A stretch of 64,000 nucleotides of DNA, from assembly GCF_036227265.1 (NCBI RefSeq), contig NZ_CP109446.1, positions 591,001-655,000 of the forward strand, in the 5' to 3' direction. Made by a program: the position numbers and the translations under genes. Source of the stretch: Streptomyces sp. NBC_01476. Lineage in GTDB: Bacteria > Actinomycetota > Actinomycetes > Streptomycetales > Streptomycetaceae. Of the stretch, positions 32,465-41,102 are shown in pieces. The notes beneath the pieces are model-generated. The model saw nothing but the letters and a program-made list of their open reading frames with translations, ran no database searches and had not been told where the DNA came from. Each line of letters begins with the position of its first letter. The first letter of the stretch is position 1.

Positions 32465-33505
32465 TCAGCGGGCGGGAGGCGGAAGCACGGTGGAGGGCAC
32501 GTCCGCACCCTGTCCCTCGGTCCTGACCGCCGGCTGCGGGCCGAGCGTCGGATCCTGCCGGGACTGGGCGACTTCGGGGCCGTCCGCCCGCGGCGGCGCA
32601 CCGGCCGCCGATGTCTGCGCGGTGAACGCCCCGGCGAGGACGAGCGTGCCGCCCGCCAACTGGGCGGCGCCCAGGTGCTCGGCGAGCAGGAACCAGGCGA
32701 GCACGGTCCCGACCACGGCCTCGATGCAGGCCACCACCCCGGCGACCGGCGGGCTGAGCCGCCGTACCGCGAGCACGCCGGAGAGATACGCGACGACGGT
32801 CGCCACCAGCACGATCCAGGCGAGCAGCAGTACCGAGGGGACCTCGCGGTCCCCCAGCGCCGCCTGGTGGGCCAGTGCCGGGAAGTCGATGGTCCACGGC
32901 CGGGCGAAAGCGGTCAGCACCACCGTGCCGACCAGCAGTCCGTAGGCGATGACGGCCACCGGGTCCGGTGCGTCCTCCTGCTGGGCGCCGTGGTCGGCCA
33001 GCACGAAGTAGGCGACCTGGCAGCAGGCCGCTCCGAAGGCGCAGAGCAGTCCGATCGCGTCGAAGGCGAGGCCGGACCAGATCTCCACGACGCACGCCAT
33101 GCCGGCCACCGCCAGCACCACGCCGACGACCGCGGCACGGCTGACCGGCCGGCGCTGCACGAACCGCACCCAGCCGAGGAGCATCGCGGGACCGAGGTAC
33201 TCGACCAGGATCGCGACGCCGACCGGTATCCGGGAGATGGCCACGAAGTACAGCGCCTGGCAGCCCGCGACGCCGAGTGCGCCGAAGCCGAGCAGCAGTC
33301 CGGGCCGTGCCCGGGGCAGGGTGCGGTCGCGCAGGGCGACGGGCAGCAGGATGAGGGCTGCGCCGGCCACCCGCATCCAGACCACCGCCAGCGGGTCGAA
33401 CCCCGCCTCGATCAGCGGCTTGGCCGCCACCCCCGACCCGCCGAATGCGCAGGCGGACACGAGGGCGAGCCCGAGTCCTCTGCTGCTGCCCCGAGTTGCG
33501 TACAT
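32465..33505 (-). CDS. EamA family (DMT) transporter
   Basis: This 346-residue protein has ten membrane helices, starting with GLGLALVSACAFGGSGVAAK. RIPVGVAILVEYLGPAMLLG is typical of the EamA/RhtA branch that exports amino acids such as threonine or homoserine. The C-terminal 45 residues (APPRADGPEVAQSRQDPTL) are hydrophilic and disordered. It is the third EamA transporter within 6 kb. The ATG at 33505 has only weak ribosome-site support (GGGGCAGC). Confidence 0.9.
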   Translation of the reverse strand: MYATRGSSRGLGLALVSACAFGGSGVAAKPLIEAGFDPLAVVWMRVAGAALILLPVALRDRTLPRARPGLLLGFGALGVAGCQALYFVAISRIPVGVAILVEYLGPAMLLGWVRFVQRRPVSRAAVVGVVLAVAGMACVVEIWSGLAFDAIGLLCAFGAACCQVAYFVLADHGAQQEDAPDPVAVIAYGLLVGTVVLTAFARPWTIDFPALAHQAALGDREVPSVLLLAWIVLVATVVAYLSGVLAVRRLSPPVAGVVACIEAVVGTVLAWFLLAEHLGAAQLAGGTLVLAGAFTAQTSAAGAPPRADGPEVAQSRQDPTLGPQPAVRTEGQGADVPSTVLPPPAR

Positions 33506-33679
33506 CGGGACATGATGTCAGCTCACGACAGGACCGTCATCCCAGTAGCCGCTGACATCGGCGCCGGCCGCCCGCGGCGCTCTCCCGGCCCGGCAGCCGG
33601 GGCCGGCGGCGGGCGCGTCAAGCGGGTCGGCCAGGCCGCTGACACCGGCCCCCCGGGCCGCCGCGGCGCGGGGGACGCG

Positions 33680-34384
33680 TCATGGCCACAGCAAGTTCCG
33701 GGTCCAGCCGTCCCCGTCGCGTTCGTAGCGCAGCCGCAGATGGAAGGGCACCGGGTTGCCCTGCCAGAACTCCGCCTCCCGTGCGCGCAGCCGGTAGAGC
33801 GCGTGCGTGGCGGGGACACGTTCCGGTTCGGCCGCCACCTGCTCCCGCGCCACCCGCATCGCCCGCTCGTACTCCCCCGCGTCCCTCAGCGGTGCGCTCA
33901 CCCGCCCGACGAGGGCCGCGGCCCTGGCGGTCTCGCTGCGGCCGAGGAAGTCCCGCCGGGTGTCCTCGGGCCCGCGGACGCTGACGGGTCCCGCCAGCCG
34001 GATCTGCCGGCCGTGCGCGGGCCAGTACCAGGTCAGCGCGGCCACCGGGTTGACCGCCAGGTCGAGGCCCTTGGGGCTGCGGGAGTCGGAGGCGAAGTCG
34101 AAGGCGCAGTCGGAGGTGTCGATGCCGCGCAGCATCAGCACCCGGGCGCTGGGCGTCCCGTCCGCCCCGGCGGTGCTGAGCGTGACGACGCCCGGTTCCG
34201 GCACCCCGTCCGCCAGCGCGCGGTCCAGCCACTGGGCGAAGAGCGGCCCGGGGGTGCCGGGCGCCTGCCCGGGGTCGAACTCCGGCAGCGGTCCCGCCAG
34301 CACCGGCGCCGCCCGCAGCCGCGCCAGCAGCTCCGCGTCGTCCACCGGTCCCGTACCGCCGCCCGTCCGGTCACCGTCGCCCAT
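33680..34384 (-). CDS. Pyridoxamine 5'-phosphate oxidase (PdxH-like)
   Basis: The 234-residue protein follows PdxH in order: RVLMLRGIDTSDCAFDFASD, SRSPKGLDL, ALTWYWPAHGRQIRLAGPV (FMN site), EFWQGNPVPFHLRLRYERDG and the terminal WTRNLLWP. PdxH oxidises pyridoxine or pyridoxamine phosphate to PLP. The C-terminus is WTRNLLWP rather than the RLxP of canonical PdxH, which resembles PhzG-type relatives, so the substrate may differ. ATG 34384 has GGGAGGA 7 nt upstream; the longer frame lacks homology. It lies near the MocR/PNPOx-like cluster but is not part of that operon. Confidence 0.85.
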   Translation of the reverse strand: MGDGDRTGGGTGPVDDAELLARLRAAPVLAGPLPEFDPGQAPGTPGPLFAQWLDRALADGVPEPGVVTLSTAGADGTPSARVLMLRGIDTSDCAFDFASDSRSPKGLDLAVNPVAALTWYWPAHGRQIRLAGPVSVRGPEDTRRDFLGRSETARAAALVGRVSAPLRDAGEYERAMRVAREQVAAEPERVPATHALYRLRAREAEFWQGNPVPFHLRLRYERDGDGWTRNLLWP

Positions 34385-34437
34385 GAGGGTCCTCCCGTCG
34401 TCCGCCCGACCGTAACGGGGTCCATCAGACAGCACAG

Positions 34438-34473
34438 GCCGGGCCCGGGCGGTGCAACCCGCCCGGGCCCGGC
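34438..34473 (-). terminator. Strong hairpin after the GH3 gene
   Basis: GCCGGGCCCGGGCGG (34438-34452) pairs perfectly with CCGCCCGGGCCCGGC (34459-34473), a 15-bp stem with a TGCAAC loop. It stands 45 bp past the GH3 stop on the minus strand and just upstream of the pdxH-like start. There is no T-run. Confidence 0.75.
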
Positions 34474-34517
34474 ACGGAGCCGGCCGGCCGGGACGGTTCC
34501 GCCCCGGCCGGCGGTGA

Positions 34518-36812
34518 TCAGCGCACCGTCACCGTCACCGTCCGGGTGCCGGCGGTGAAGACGTACTCCCCGCGCTCCACCTGCTGCTTGCCTGCGCCGT
34601 CGATGTCACCCGGCGTCACCGCGAGGCGGCTCGGCGGCACATCGAGGTTCACGGTGCCGGACTGCCCGGCGCTGAGGTGCACCCGGGTGAAGGCGACCAG
34701 TTTCCGGGACGGCGAGAGCACGTCGTCCGACGGCCGGGACACGTACACCGGCACCACCAGGTCACCGGCGCGGGCACCGGAGTTGGTGACTGCCACCTTC
34801 AGGTGGATGGTGTCCTTGGTCCGTGCGGTGGCCGAGCCGGCCTTCACCGAGTCGAAGCTGTACGAGGTGTACGACAGGCCGGACCCGAACGGGTAGGCCG
34901 CGTCCACGAAGGACTCGGGGCCCGCGTTGGTGCCGGGCAGCTGCTGGTAGTACATCGGCTCGTTGCCGATGTCCTTGGGCCAGGTCGCGTTGAGCCGGCC
35001 GCTCGGGTTCACCTTGCCGAACAGCACGTCGGCGACGGCGTTTCCGCCCTCGCTGCCGGGCAGCCACGACATCAGCAGACCCTGGGTGCCGTCCGCGTCG
35101 CCGAGCACCAGCGGGCGTCCGGCGAGCACCACGGTGACCACCGGCCTGCCGGTCGCCTTCAGCGACTTCACCAACGCCACCTGGTCGGCGCTCAGTTCCG
35201 GCCGCGGGCTGTCCGCGCTGCCCTCGGCGGCGGCCTTCTCACCGACCACCACCACGGTCAGATCGGCGCTCTTGGCCTGGACCACCGCGTCGTCCGCGGT
35301 CGTGGCCCGCACCACCTGGGTGCCGGAGGGCGCCGCCTTCTTGATGCCCTGGAGCACGGTGGTGCCGGGCAGCGTCACCCCGGCGGGCACGCCCTGCCAG
35401 CCGACGGTCCAGCCGCCGACCTGGTCGTTGATGTCGTCGGCGTAGGAGCCGGCCACGACGATCTTCTTGGCGGACGACGGGATCGGCAGCACGTTCCCGT
35501 CGTTGCGCAGCAGCACCTGCGACTCGTCGGCCGCCTGCCGCGCCAGGCCGGTGTCGGCGCCGAGCACCCGGCCATTGGCCTTCGACGCGTCCACATAGGG
35601 GTGTTCGAAGAGGCCGAGTTCGAACTTCATCGTCAAGATCCGCGACACCGACTGGTCGATCCGCTTCACCGAGACCAGTCCGCGCTGCACGGCGGTCTTC
35701 AGCCCGTCGCTCCAGCCCTGGGCGTCGTACGGCTCCATCGCCATGTCCAGGCCCGCGTTGACCGCCTTGGCGATGGCCTCGGGGTAGTCGGCGGCGACGT
35801 GGTAGGAGGTCTGCAGCGCCCGTACGTCCTGCCAGTCGCTGACCTCGACGCCGTCGAAGCCCCACTGGCGCCGCAGCACATCAGTCAGCAGGTAGTGCGA
35901 CGCGGTGGCCGGAATGCCGTTGATGGCACCGGAGTTGACCATCACCGACTTGGCGCCGGCGTCGATGGCCTGCTTGTACGAGGGCAGCAGGGTGTCCTGC
36001 AGATAGCGGATCGACACATCGCCCGGCACCCGGTCGTGGCCGTTGCCGGGCTCGCCGTAGCCGCCGAAGTGCTTGACGGTGGCGGCCACGTCCTTGGCGC
36101 CGCCGGCGCCCTGGATGCCCTTGACGGCGGAGGCGGCCAGCGTGCCGGCCAGCAGCGGGTCCTCGCCGAAGGTCTCGTAGTAGCGGCCCCAGCGCTGGTC
36201 GCGGGCGATGTCGGCGACCGGGGCGAAGTTCCAGTCGATCCCGGTGGCGGCGACCGCCTCGGCCGTCGAGGCACCGGCGTCCTTGACCAGCGCCGGGTCC
36301 CAGGTCGAGCCGAGGCCGATCTCCTGCGGGAAGATCGTGGCGCCCAGCACGTTGTTGTGGCCGTGCACGGCGTCGACCCCGTAGATGACCGGGATGTGCA
36401 GGCGGGAGTGGTCCACCGCGTACTTCTGCACGGTGTTCACCATCTTCGCCCAGTTCTCCGGGGTGTTGACGGCCGGTCCCGCGCCGCCGCCGGACAGTAC
36501 GGAACCGGCCGCATTGTCGACGAGAACGCTCTTCATGCAGGACTCGGTGAATTCGCCACCGCTCCACTGGCAGTCGCCCTGCATGTTGACCACGGATATC
36601 TGGTCCATCTGGCCGATTTTCTCGGCGAGTGTCATCCTCTTCAGCAGATCGTGGACCCGCACATCGATGGGGGCGTTCGGATTGGTGTACGTCGGATTGT
36701 CGCCGGCCTGGGCCGGTACCGACGCGACCGCCGCGACACATGCCGCGGTGGTGGCGAGCGTGAGGATGCCTCTGAGGCGTGGGCGTGGCAGTCGTCGTGC
36801 GTTTGTTGGCAT
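34518..36812 (-). CDS. Secreted glycoside hydrolase family 3 (beta-glucosidase-like)
   Basis: The 764-residue enzyme has a signal peptide (RLRGILTLATTAACVAAVASV, cleavage near AQA) and the GH3 barrel. IPVIYGVDAVHGHNNVLGAT is typical, and the nucleophile is Asp326 in VEVSDW. The second GH3 domain and a C-terminal fibronectin III-like domain (TIHLKVAVTNSGARAGD) follow. It would release glucose or xylose from beta-glycosides outside the cell. ATG 36812 is supported by the signal peptide; upstream frame is noncoding. It is divergent from a LacI regulator, and an AAACGTTT operator lies in the gap, so it is likely induced by its sugar product. Confidence 0.95.
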   Translation of the reverse strand: MPTNARRLPRPRLRGILTLATTAACVAAVASVPAQAGDNPTYTNPNAPIDVRVHDLLKRMTLAEKIGQMDQISVVNMQGDCQWSGGEFTESCMKSVLVDNAAGSVLSGGGAGPAVNTPENWAKMVNTVQKYAVDHSRLHIPVIYGVDAVHGHNNVLGATIFPQEIGLGSTWDPALVKDAGASTAEAVAATGIDWNFAPVADIARDQRWGRYYETFGEDPLLAGTLAASAVKGIQGAGGAKDVAATVKHFGGYGEPGNGHDRVPGDVSIRYLQDTLLPSYKQAIDAGAKSVMVNSGAINGIPATASHYLLTDVLRRQWGFDGVEVSDWQDVRALQTSYHVAADYPEAIAKAVNAGLDMAMEPYDAQGWSDGLKTAVQRGLVSVKRIDQSVSRILTMKFELGLFEHPYVDASKANGRVLGADTGLARQAADESQVLLRNDGNVLPIPSSAKKIVVAGSYADDINDQVGGWTVGWQGVPAGVTLPGTTVLQGIKKAAPSGTQVVRATTADDAVVQAKSADLTVVVVGEKAAAEGSADSPRPELSADQVALVKSLKATGRPVVTVVLAGRPLVLGDADGTQGLLMSWLPGSEGGNAVADVLFGKVNPSGRLNATWPKDIGNEPMYYQQLPGTNAGPESFVDAAYPFGSGLSYTSYSFDSVKAGSATARTKDTIHLKVAVTNSGARAGDLVVPVYVSRPSDDVLSPSRKLVAFTRVHLSAGQSGTVNLDVPPSRLAVTPGDIDGAGKQQVERGEYVFTAGTRTVTVTVR

Positions 36813-36861
36813 CGCAGGAGTCCCGTTCCTGTTCGGGGTCCCGGCATGGGGACCGAGTGCC

Positions 36862-36873
36862 GTAAACGTTTCC
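36862..36873. promoter_or_regulatory. LacI-type operator upstream of the GH3 gene
   Basis: GTAAACGTTTCC contains the perfect palindrome AAACGTTT (36864-36871). This is the core of LacI/GalR-type sites (consensus around GGAAACGTTTCC). It lies about 55 bp upstream of the GH3 start and about 105 bp before the divergent lacI-type gene. Confidence 0.8.
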
Positions 36874-36974
36874 GATCGGCCGGAAGTCTGTCCCCCGTTC
36901 TCACGGATCGTCAAGACTGTACGCAGGAGCCGTTTTGCCGCACGCTTGCCACCAGGTGTTAACCCCATACGGTC

Positions 36975-38030
36975 ATGTCCCTCGCGCAGAACGGGTATTT
37001 CGTGAACATCCGTGAATTGGCCCGCCGAAGCGGGGTTTCTACCGCCACCGTGTCACGCGCGCTGAACGACCGGGCCGAGGTGAGCGAGGCCACCCGCGAG
37101 CGCATCCGGCGGCTGGCGATCGAGCTGGGCTACGCGCCGAACGAGCCGGCCCGCACGCTGGTGCGGCGGCGCTCGGACACCATCGGGCTGATCTGGGACA
37201 GCGGCCAGGAGGCGCGCGGGCTGCACAACCCCTTTCTGCTCGGCCTGTTGAGCGCGGTGCGTACCGCGCTCTCCGAGGCCGACTACCACCTGATGCTGCT
37301 GACCACGCCGGCTGCCGAGGATCCGGACGGCAGTTATCTGCAGGCGGTGCGGCGGCACAATCTGGAGGGCGTGATCGTCCTGACCACGCCGCCCGACGAC
37401 CGCTGTCTGCGGGTGCTCGCCGCGTCCAATGTGCCGTGCGCGGGTATCGACACCGGCTTCACCGGTCCCCGTACGGTACGGGTCAGTTCGGACAACGCGG
37501 CCGGCGCCGAGGCCGCGGTCGACCACCTCTACGGGCTCGGTCACCGCCGGATCGCCACCATCACCGGGCCGCTGCACCTGCCGCCGGCCGCCGAACGGCT
37601 GGCGGGTTACCGGCGCGCCTGCGAGCGGCTCGGGCTCGCGGTCCCGCCGCAGTACGTGACGGAGGGCGACTTCTTCCTGGCCAGCGGGGAGGCGGCGGCC
37701 CGCGAACTGCTGCGGGCGGCGGAGCCGCCCACCGCGATCTTCGCGGCGGGTGACCAGATGGCGATCGGCGCGATGCACGCGGCGGCCGACGCGGGGCTTG
37801 CCGTGCCGCGCGACCTCGCGGTGGTCGGCTTCGACGACATCGACGCGGCGGCGCTGGTCAGGCCGGCGCTGACGACCGTGGCGCAGGACCAGCGGGCGCT
37901 GGGCGAGCAGGCGGTGGCGGCGCTGCGCGGGCTGCTGGACGCGGGCCCGACGAAGGTCAAGCTGGAGGCCGAGCCGCGGATCGTCCCAACCCGGCTGCTG
38001 ATACGCGGATCGAGCCGGACCAGGGCGTGA
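36975..38030 (+). CDS. LacI family transcriptional regulator
   Basis: The 351-residue protein has the LacI helix-turn-helix near the N-terminus (NIRELARRSGVSTATVSRAL) with hinge ELGYAPNEPARTLV. The periplasmic-binding-like sugar domain follows (GLIWDSG through GFDDIDAAALVRPALTTVAQ). It is divergent from the secreted GH3 glycosidase and likely represses it through the AAACGTTT site. The ATG at 36975 lacks a clear ribosome site. A GTG nine codons later (VNIRELARRSG) is close to the usual start and is an alternative, perhaps for a leaderless transcript. Confidence 0.94.
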   Translation: MSLAQNGYFVNIRELARRSGVSTATVSRALNDRAEVSEATRERIRRLAIELGYAPNEPARTLVRRRSDTIGLIWDSGQEARGLHNPFLLGLLSAVRTALSEADYHLMLLTTPAAEDPDGSYLQAVRRHNLEGVIVLTTPPDDRCLRVLAASNVPCAGIDTGFTGPRTVRVSSDNAAGAEAAVDHLYGLGHRRIATITGPLHLPPAAERLAGYRRACERLGLAVPPQYVTEGDFFLASGEAAARELLRAAEPPTAIFAAGDQMAIGAMHAAADAGLAVPRDLAVVGFDDIDAAALVRPALTTVAQDQRALGEQAVAALRGLLDAGPTKVKLEAEPRIVPTRLLIRGSSRTRA

Positions 38031-38048
38031 TGCCCCGGCCGGCTCGAT
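38009..38048 (+). terminator. Terminator spanning the lacI-type stop codon
   Basis: ATCGAGCCGG (38009-38018) pairs with CCGGCTCGAT (38039-38048), a perfect 10-bp stem whose loop contains the stop codon. It would end the LacI transcript before the convergent PadR gene at 38109. Confidence 0.65.
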
Positions 38049-38108
38049 GCGGACCGTTGGCCGGCCCGTCAGCCGGTTGCCCGGCCGTCAGACTGTCCGG
38101 CGCTCCGG

Positions 38109-38741
38109 TCAGTCCTCCGTGCTGTCCTCTTCGGCCTCGGCGAGGATCAGGTACAGCTTCTTGCGGGCTTCGTTCACCACGACCAGCGCCTTGTCGCGCT
38201 GCTCGGGCGTACCGGTGGCCCAGACCTGGCGGAAGGCTTCGACGAGGCCGCCGCCCGCCTTCCTTATTTCGTTGAGGGAGTCCCAGTCGACTCCGCGGCC
38301 GGCGTCCTCCCAGGGGGCGTCCGGGGCGGCTTCGGCCTCGGTGGTCCCTGCCTCGGTGAGCGTGAAGAGCTTCTTGCCGCCCTCGCTCACGCTGGTGATC
38401 AGGCCCTCGTCCTCCAGCAGCTGCAGCGTCGGGTAGACCGAGCCGGGGCTCGGCCGCCACGCGCCGCCGCTGCGCTCGGCGATCTCCTGGATCATCTCGT
38501 AGCCGTGCATCGGGCGGTCCTTCAGCAGCGCCAGGATCGACGCGCGTACGTCGCCACGCCGCGCCCGGCCGCGCGGTCCCCCGCGCCCCCGGCCTCCGCC
38601 GGGCCCGAAGGGTCCGCCGAACGGCGGCCCGAACTGTGCGAATGCGGCTCGCAGGCTCTCCCGCTCGCCCCACCCGTGATGGCCGGGCCCGCAGTGCCCG
38701 CGGCCGGCTCCATGTCCATGCTCGTGTCCTTGGGAACGCAT
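38109..38741 (-). CDS. PadR family transcriptional regulator with His/Gly-rich N-terminus
   Basis: The 210-residue regulator has a PadR winged helix at about residues 62-130 (VRASILALLKDRPMHGYEMI, then SPGSVYPTLQLLEDEGLI). The start region MRSQGHEHGHGAGRGHCGPG carries many His and one Cys before the domain, which could bind a metal. The C-terminal helix (KALVVVNEARKKLYLILAEAE) drives dimers. ATG 38741 has GGAGCG 5 nt upstream. A palindrome upstream (38783-38792) may be the autoregulatory operator. No drug exporter is adjacent, so the target gene is unknown. Confidence 0.9.
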   Translation of the reverse strand: MRSQGHEHGHGAGRGHCGPGHHGWGERESLRAAFAQFGPPFGGPFGPGGGRGRGGPRGRARRGDVRASILALLKDRPMHGYEMIQEIAERSGGAWRPSPGSVYPTLQLLEDEGLITSVSEGGKKLFTLTEAGTTEAEAAPDAPWEDAGRGVDWDSLNEIRKAGGGLVEAFRQVWATGTPEQRDKALVVVNEARKKLYLILAEAEEDSTED

Positions 38742-38782
38742 GATGTCGCTCCTTCCATCGTTGATCGTTCGCGACAGCTCAA

Positions 38783-38792
38783 CGATATATCG
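38783..38792 (-). promoter_or_regulatory. Candidate PadR operator
   Basis: CGATATATCG is a perfect palindrome 42-51 bp upstream of the PadR start. It is A/T-rich for this genome and so likely part of the -10/operator region. PadR proteins often bind ATAT-centred palindromes near their own promoter. Confidence 0.5.
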
Positions 38793-38986
38793 GAACCGAT
38801 CGCCTGACAACCCCCCCCCGCCAGGCATGTCTGACCTGTGTCAGTGGGTGTTGATCGATTGCCGGCGAAGGCCGGTCAAGGGACTTCTGTGACAGTGAGG
38901 GATGACTGTCTGCGGGGTTCGTGACAGTGGAGGAGGACCGCAGACGGCGACGATCACTCTGCCCGATGGGTCTGTAGTGTGCGGCG

Positions 38987-39553
38987 ATGACACGAAGCGA
39001 GCGGCTCGCGGAGCAGTTGGACTGGTACTGGCGCAAGAACCTGCGGCCACGGCTGGACGGTCTTACCGACGAGGAATACCTCTGGGAGCCGGTGCGCGGC
39101 TGCTGGAGCCTCCGCCCACGTGGCACGTCGGCCGCACCGATGGTGGAAGGCTCGGGGGAATGGACGATGGACTCCGCGTCCCCTGCCCCGGTGCCGGCAC
39201 CGGTGACCACGATTGCCTGGCGGCTGGCGCACATCATCGTCTCGTGCCTGGGCTATCGGGTCGGATGGTACTTCGGCGGCCAGGACGTCGACTCCCAGAC
39301 ATTCGCCTACGCGGGGACCGCTGACGAGGCGCTGGAACAGCTCGATGAGATGTATGGGAGATGGAACGCGGGGGTCCGCGAGCTCTCGGACGCTGACCTG
39401 GACAATCCGCCCACGGTGGGTCCCGAGCGGTTTCCCATGGAGAACAGGGTCCTGCACGTCAACAGGGAGCTGATCCATCACGGCGCCGAGATCTCCCTGC
39501 TGCGCGACCTCTACCGCTGGCAGGACGACTTCGCAGATCAGACAGGCCGGTGA
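38987..39553 (+). CDS. DinB superfamily protein
   Basis: The 188-residue protein is a four-helix-bundle DinB-type protein: LDWYWRKNLRPRLDGLTDEE, TIAWRLAHIIVSCLGYR (first metal His) and NRELIHHGAEISLLRDLY (last His pair). The three His positions fit a metal site. Members of this group include mycothiol-dependent enzymes, but most are unassigned. It is unrelated to DNA polymerase IV despite the name. The ATG at 38987 has no strong ribosome site. It precedes a small helix-turn-helix gene by 93 bp. Confidence 0.88.
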   Translation: MTRSERLAEQLDWYWRKNLRPRLDGLTDEEYLWEPVRGCWSLRPRGTSAAPMVEGSGEWTMDSASPAPVPAPVTTIAWRLAHIIVSCLGYRVGWYFGGQDVDSQTFAYAGTADEALEQLDEMYGRWNAGVRELSDADLDNPPTVGPERFPMENRVLHVNRELIHHGAEISLLRDLYRWQDDFADQTGR

Positions 39554-39646
39554 TGAGTCGGTCTGCGGTCCGGAAGGTGCTTCAGGCTTTCCCGTGCATC
39601 GCTGTTCATGCCCCTCGCCGGCGGTCCGGGAAAGGGGGTCGTCCGC

Positions 39647-40018
39647 ATGCTCCAGTACCGCAATCTGGACTGGACGGGCATGGCGAAGGCTCTCGCGTTG
39701 GTGACGCCCACGTATCTGTCGGCGGCCACTTACGGTGTGATCGGCTCTGGCCGCGAGGAGTTGACCCCGCGCTTGGTGACGGACTTCGCCGCCCTGCTGG
39801 GGATGGACGCACGCGACCTTGCCGCGCTGACGGGCGTCGATCTGCCCGAGCTTCCGCCGCCTCCGCCGACGGAGGCGGCAGATGCCGCAGCACTGCTGTG
39901 GGAGGCACGGCGTCTGTCCGCTGCCCAGGCACAGCACGTCGCCGATGTGGCACGCTCCCTGCGGACCGACTCCCAGGACACGCATGTCACGGAACCCCCC
40001 GGATCCGACACCTGCTGA
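39647..40018 (+). CDS. Small XRE-like helix-turn-helix protein
   Basis: The 123-residue protein has a helix-turn-helix-like N-terminus (MLQYRNLDWTGMAKALALV, then SREELTPRLVTDFAALLGM). A Pro-rich linker and a helical C-terminus (LLWEARRLSAAQAQHVADVA) follow. Similar proteins are found in streptomycetes as uncharacterised XRE-type regulators. ATG 39647 has AAGGGGG 8 nt upstream; the frame continues further upstream without family sequence. The target is unknown. Confidence 0.6.
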   Translation: MLQYRNLDWTGMAKALALVTPTYLSAATYGVIGSGREELTPRLVTDFAALLGMDARDLAALTGVDLPELPPPPPTEAADAAALLWEARRLSAAQAQHVADVARSLRTDSQDTHVTEPPGSDTC

Positions 40019-40274
40019 CAGCTCTGGCGGACCAGATCCTCCGAGGTGCCCGGCGGATCGGACCAGACCATGTGAGACGGGGACCAGCTGGACGCCGATT
40101 TCCCGAGGACGTCGCCCAGAAAACGGTCAGCAGCGGCCCCGCGGTCACACTCCGCTGACCACGGTCAGACATCACTGCCACAGGGCACCGGGCTGGAACC
40201 CCCAGGCCGCCCCAAGGCCGTCACAGACGCCGCGGGGCGGGCGGGATGGGCCGGACACGGCCTAGGCTCACCGC

Positions 40275-41096
40275 ATGCGCATCCGAATCGTCGACGCCTT
40301 CACCGACCGCCCGTTCGCCGGCAATCCCGCGGGGGTGGTACTGCTGGGCGCCGACGGGTTTCCCGGCGACCGCTGGATGCAGCAGGTCGCGGCCGAGCTG
40401 AATCTCTCCGAGACCGCCTTCGCCCACCCGCTGGAGGACGCACCGGACGCCGACTGGGCGCTGCGCTGGTTCACCCCCGTCACCGAGGTGGGGCTGTGCG
40501 GGCACGCCACGCTCGCCACGGCGCACGTCATGCGGACCACCGGCACCGCGCACGGCACGGTCTGGTTCCGCACCCGCGCCGGAGCGCTGTCCACCTCGGC
40601 GCAGGGCGACGGCACGATCACCCTGGACTTCCCGGCCGCGCCGCTGACGCCGGAAGAAGTTCCGGCCGGCCTCGCGCGGGCGCTGGGCGCGGAGCCGCTG
40701 TCCGTACTGGACACCGGCCCTGACTGCGGCGACCTGCTGGTCGAGGTCGCCGACGAGGCGACGGTACGCGCGCTCGCGCCCGACTTCCCCGCCCTGGCCC
40801 GGCTGTCGCGCCGCGGGGTGATCGCCACCGCCCCGGCCGCCGGCCCCGGCAGCGGCTACGACTTCGTCTCGCGCGGCTTCTTCCCGGCGGTCGGCGTCGA
40901 CGAGGACCCGGTCACCGGCAGCGCGCACACCGCACTCGCCCCCTTCTGGTCGCGCCGCCTGGGCCGCGACCGCCTGGTCGGCCTCCAGGCGTCGGCCCGC
41001 ACCGGGCTGGTCACCACCCGCCTGAGCGGCGACCGCGTCCTGATCACCGGCTCCGCCGTCACCGTGGTGGACGGCGAACTGCACGCCGTCCCGTAA
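40275..41096 (+). CDS. PhzF family isomerase
   Basis: This 273-residue protein begins MRIRIVDAFTDRPFAGNPAG, with catalytic Glu46 in LSETAF, GLCGHATLATAHV and the second-half FFPAVGVDEDPVTGSAH. PhzF in phenazine biosynthesis isomerises trans-2,3-dihydro-3-hydroxyanthranilate, but the family is wide and no phenazine genes are near. It is probably a housekeeping relative. It converges with a CPBP gene, with only 6 bp between stop codons. Confidence 0.93.
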   Translation: MRIRIVDAFTDRPFAGNPAGVVLLGADGFPGDRWMQQVAAELNLSETAFAHPLEDAPDADWALRWFTPVTEVGLCGHATLATAHVMRTTGTAHGTVWFRTRAGALSTSAQGDGTITLDFPAAPLTPEEVPAGLARALGAEPLSVLDTGPDCGDLLVEVADEATVRALAPDFPALARLSRRGVIATAPAAGPGSGYDFVSRGFFPAVGVDEDPVTGSAHTALAPFWSRRLGRDRLVGLQASARTGLVTTRLSGDRVLITGSAVTVVDGELHAVP

Positions 41097-41102
41097 GCCC
41101 GC

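Noticed and set aside
34677..36962. 761-residue plus-strand frame under the GH3 gene
   Set aside because: Antisense shadow of a clear secreted glycosidase.
38987..39553. DNA polymerase IV from the DinB name
   Set aside because: The protein is a metal-binding four-helix DinB-superfamily protein; the true polymerase IV is at 50802-52169.
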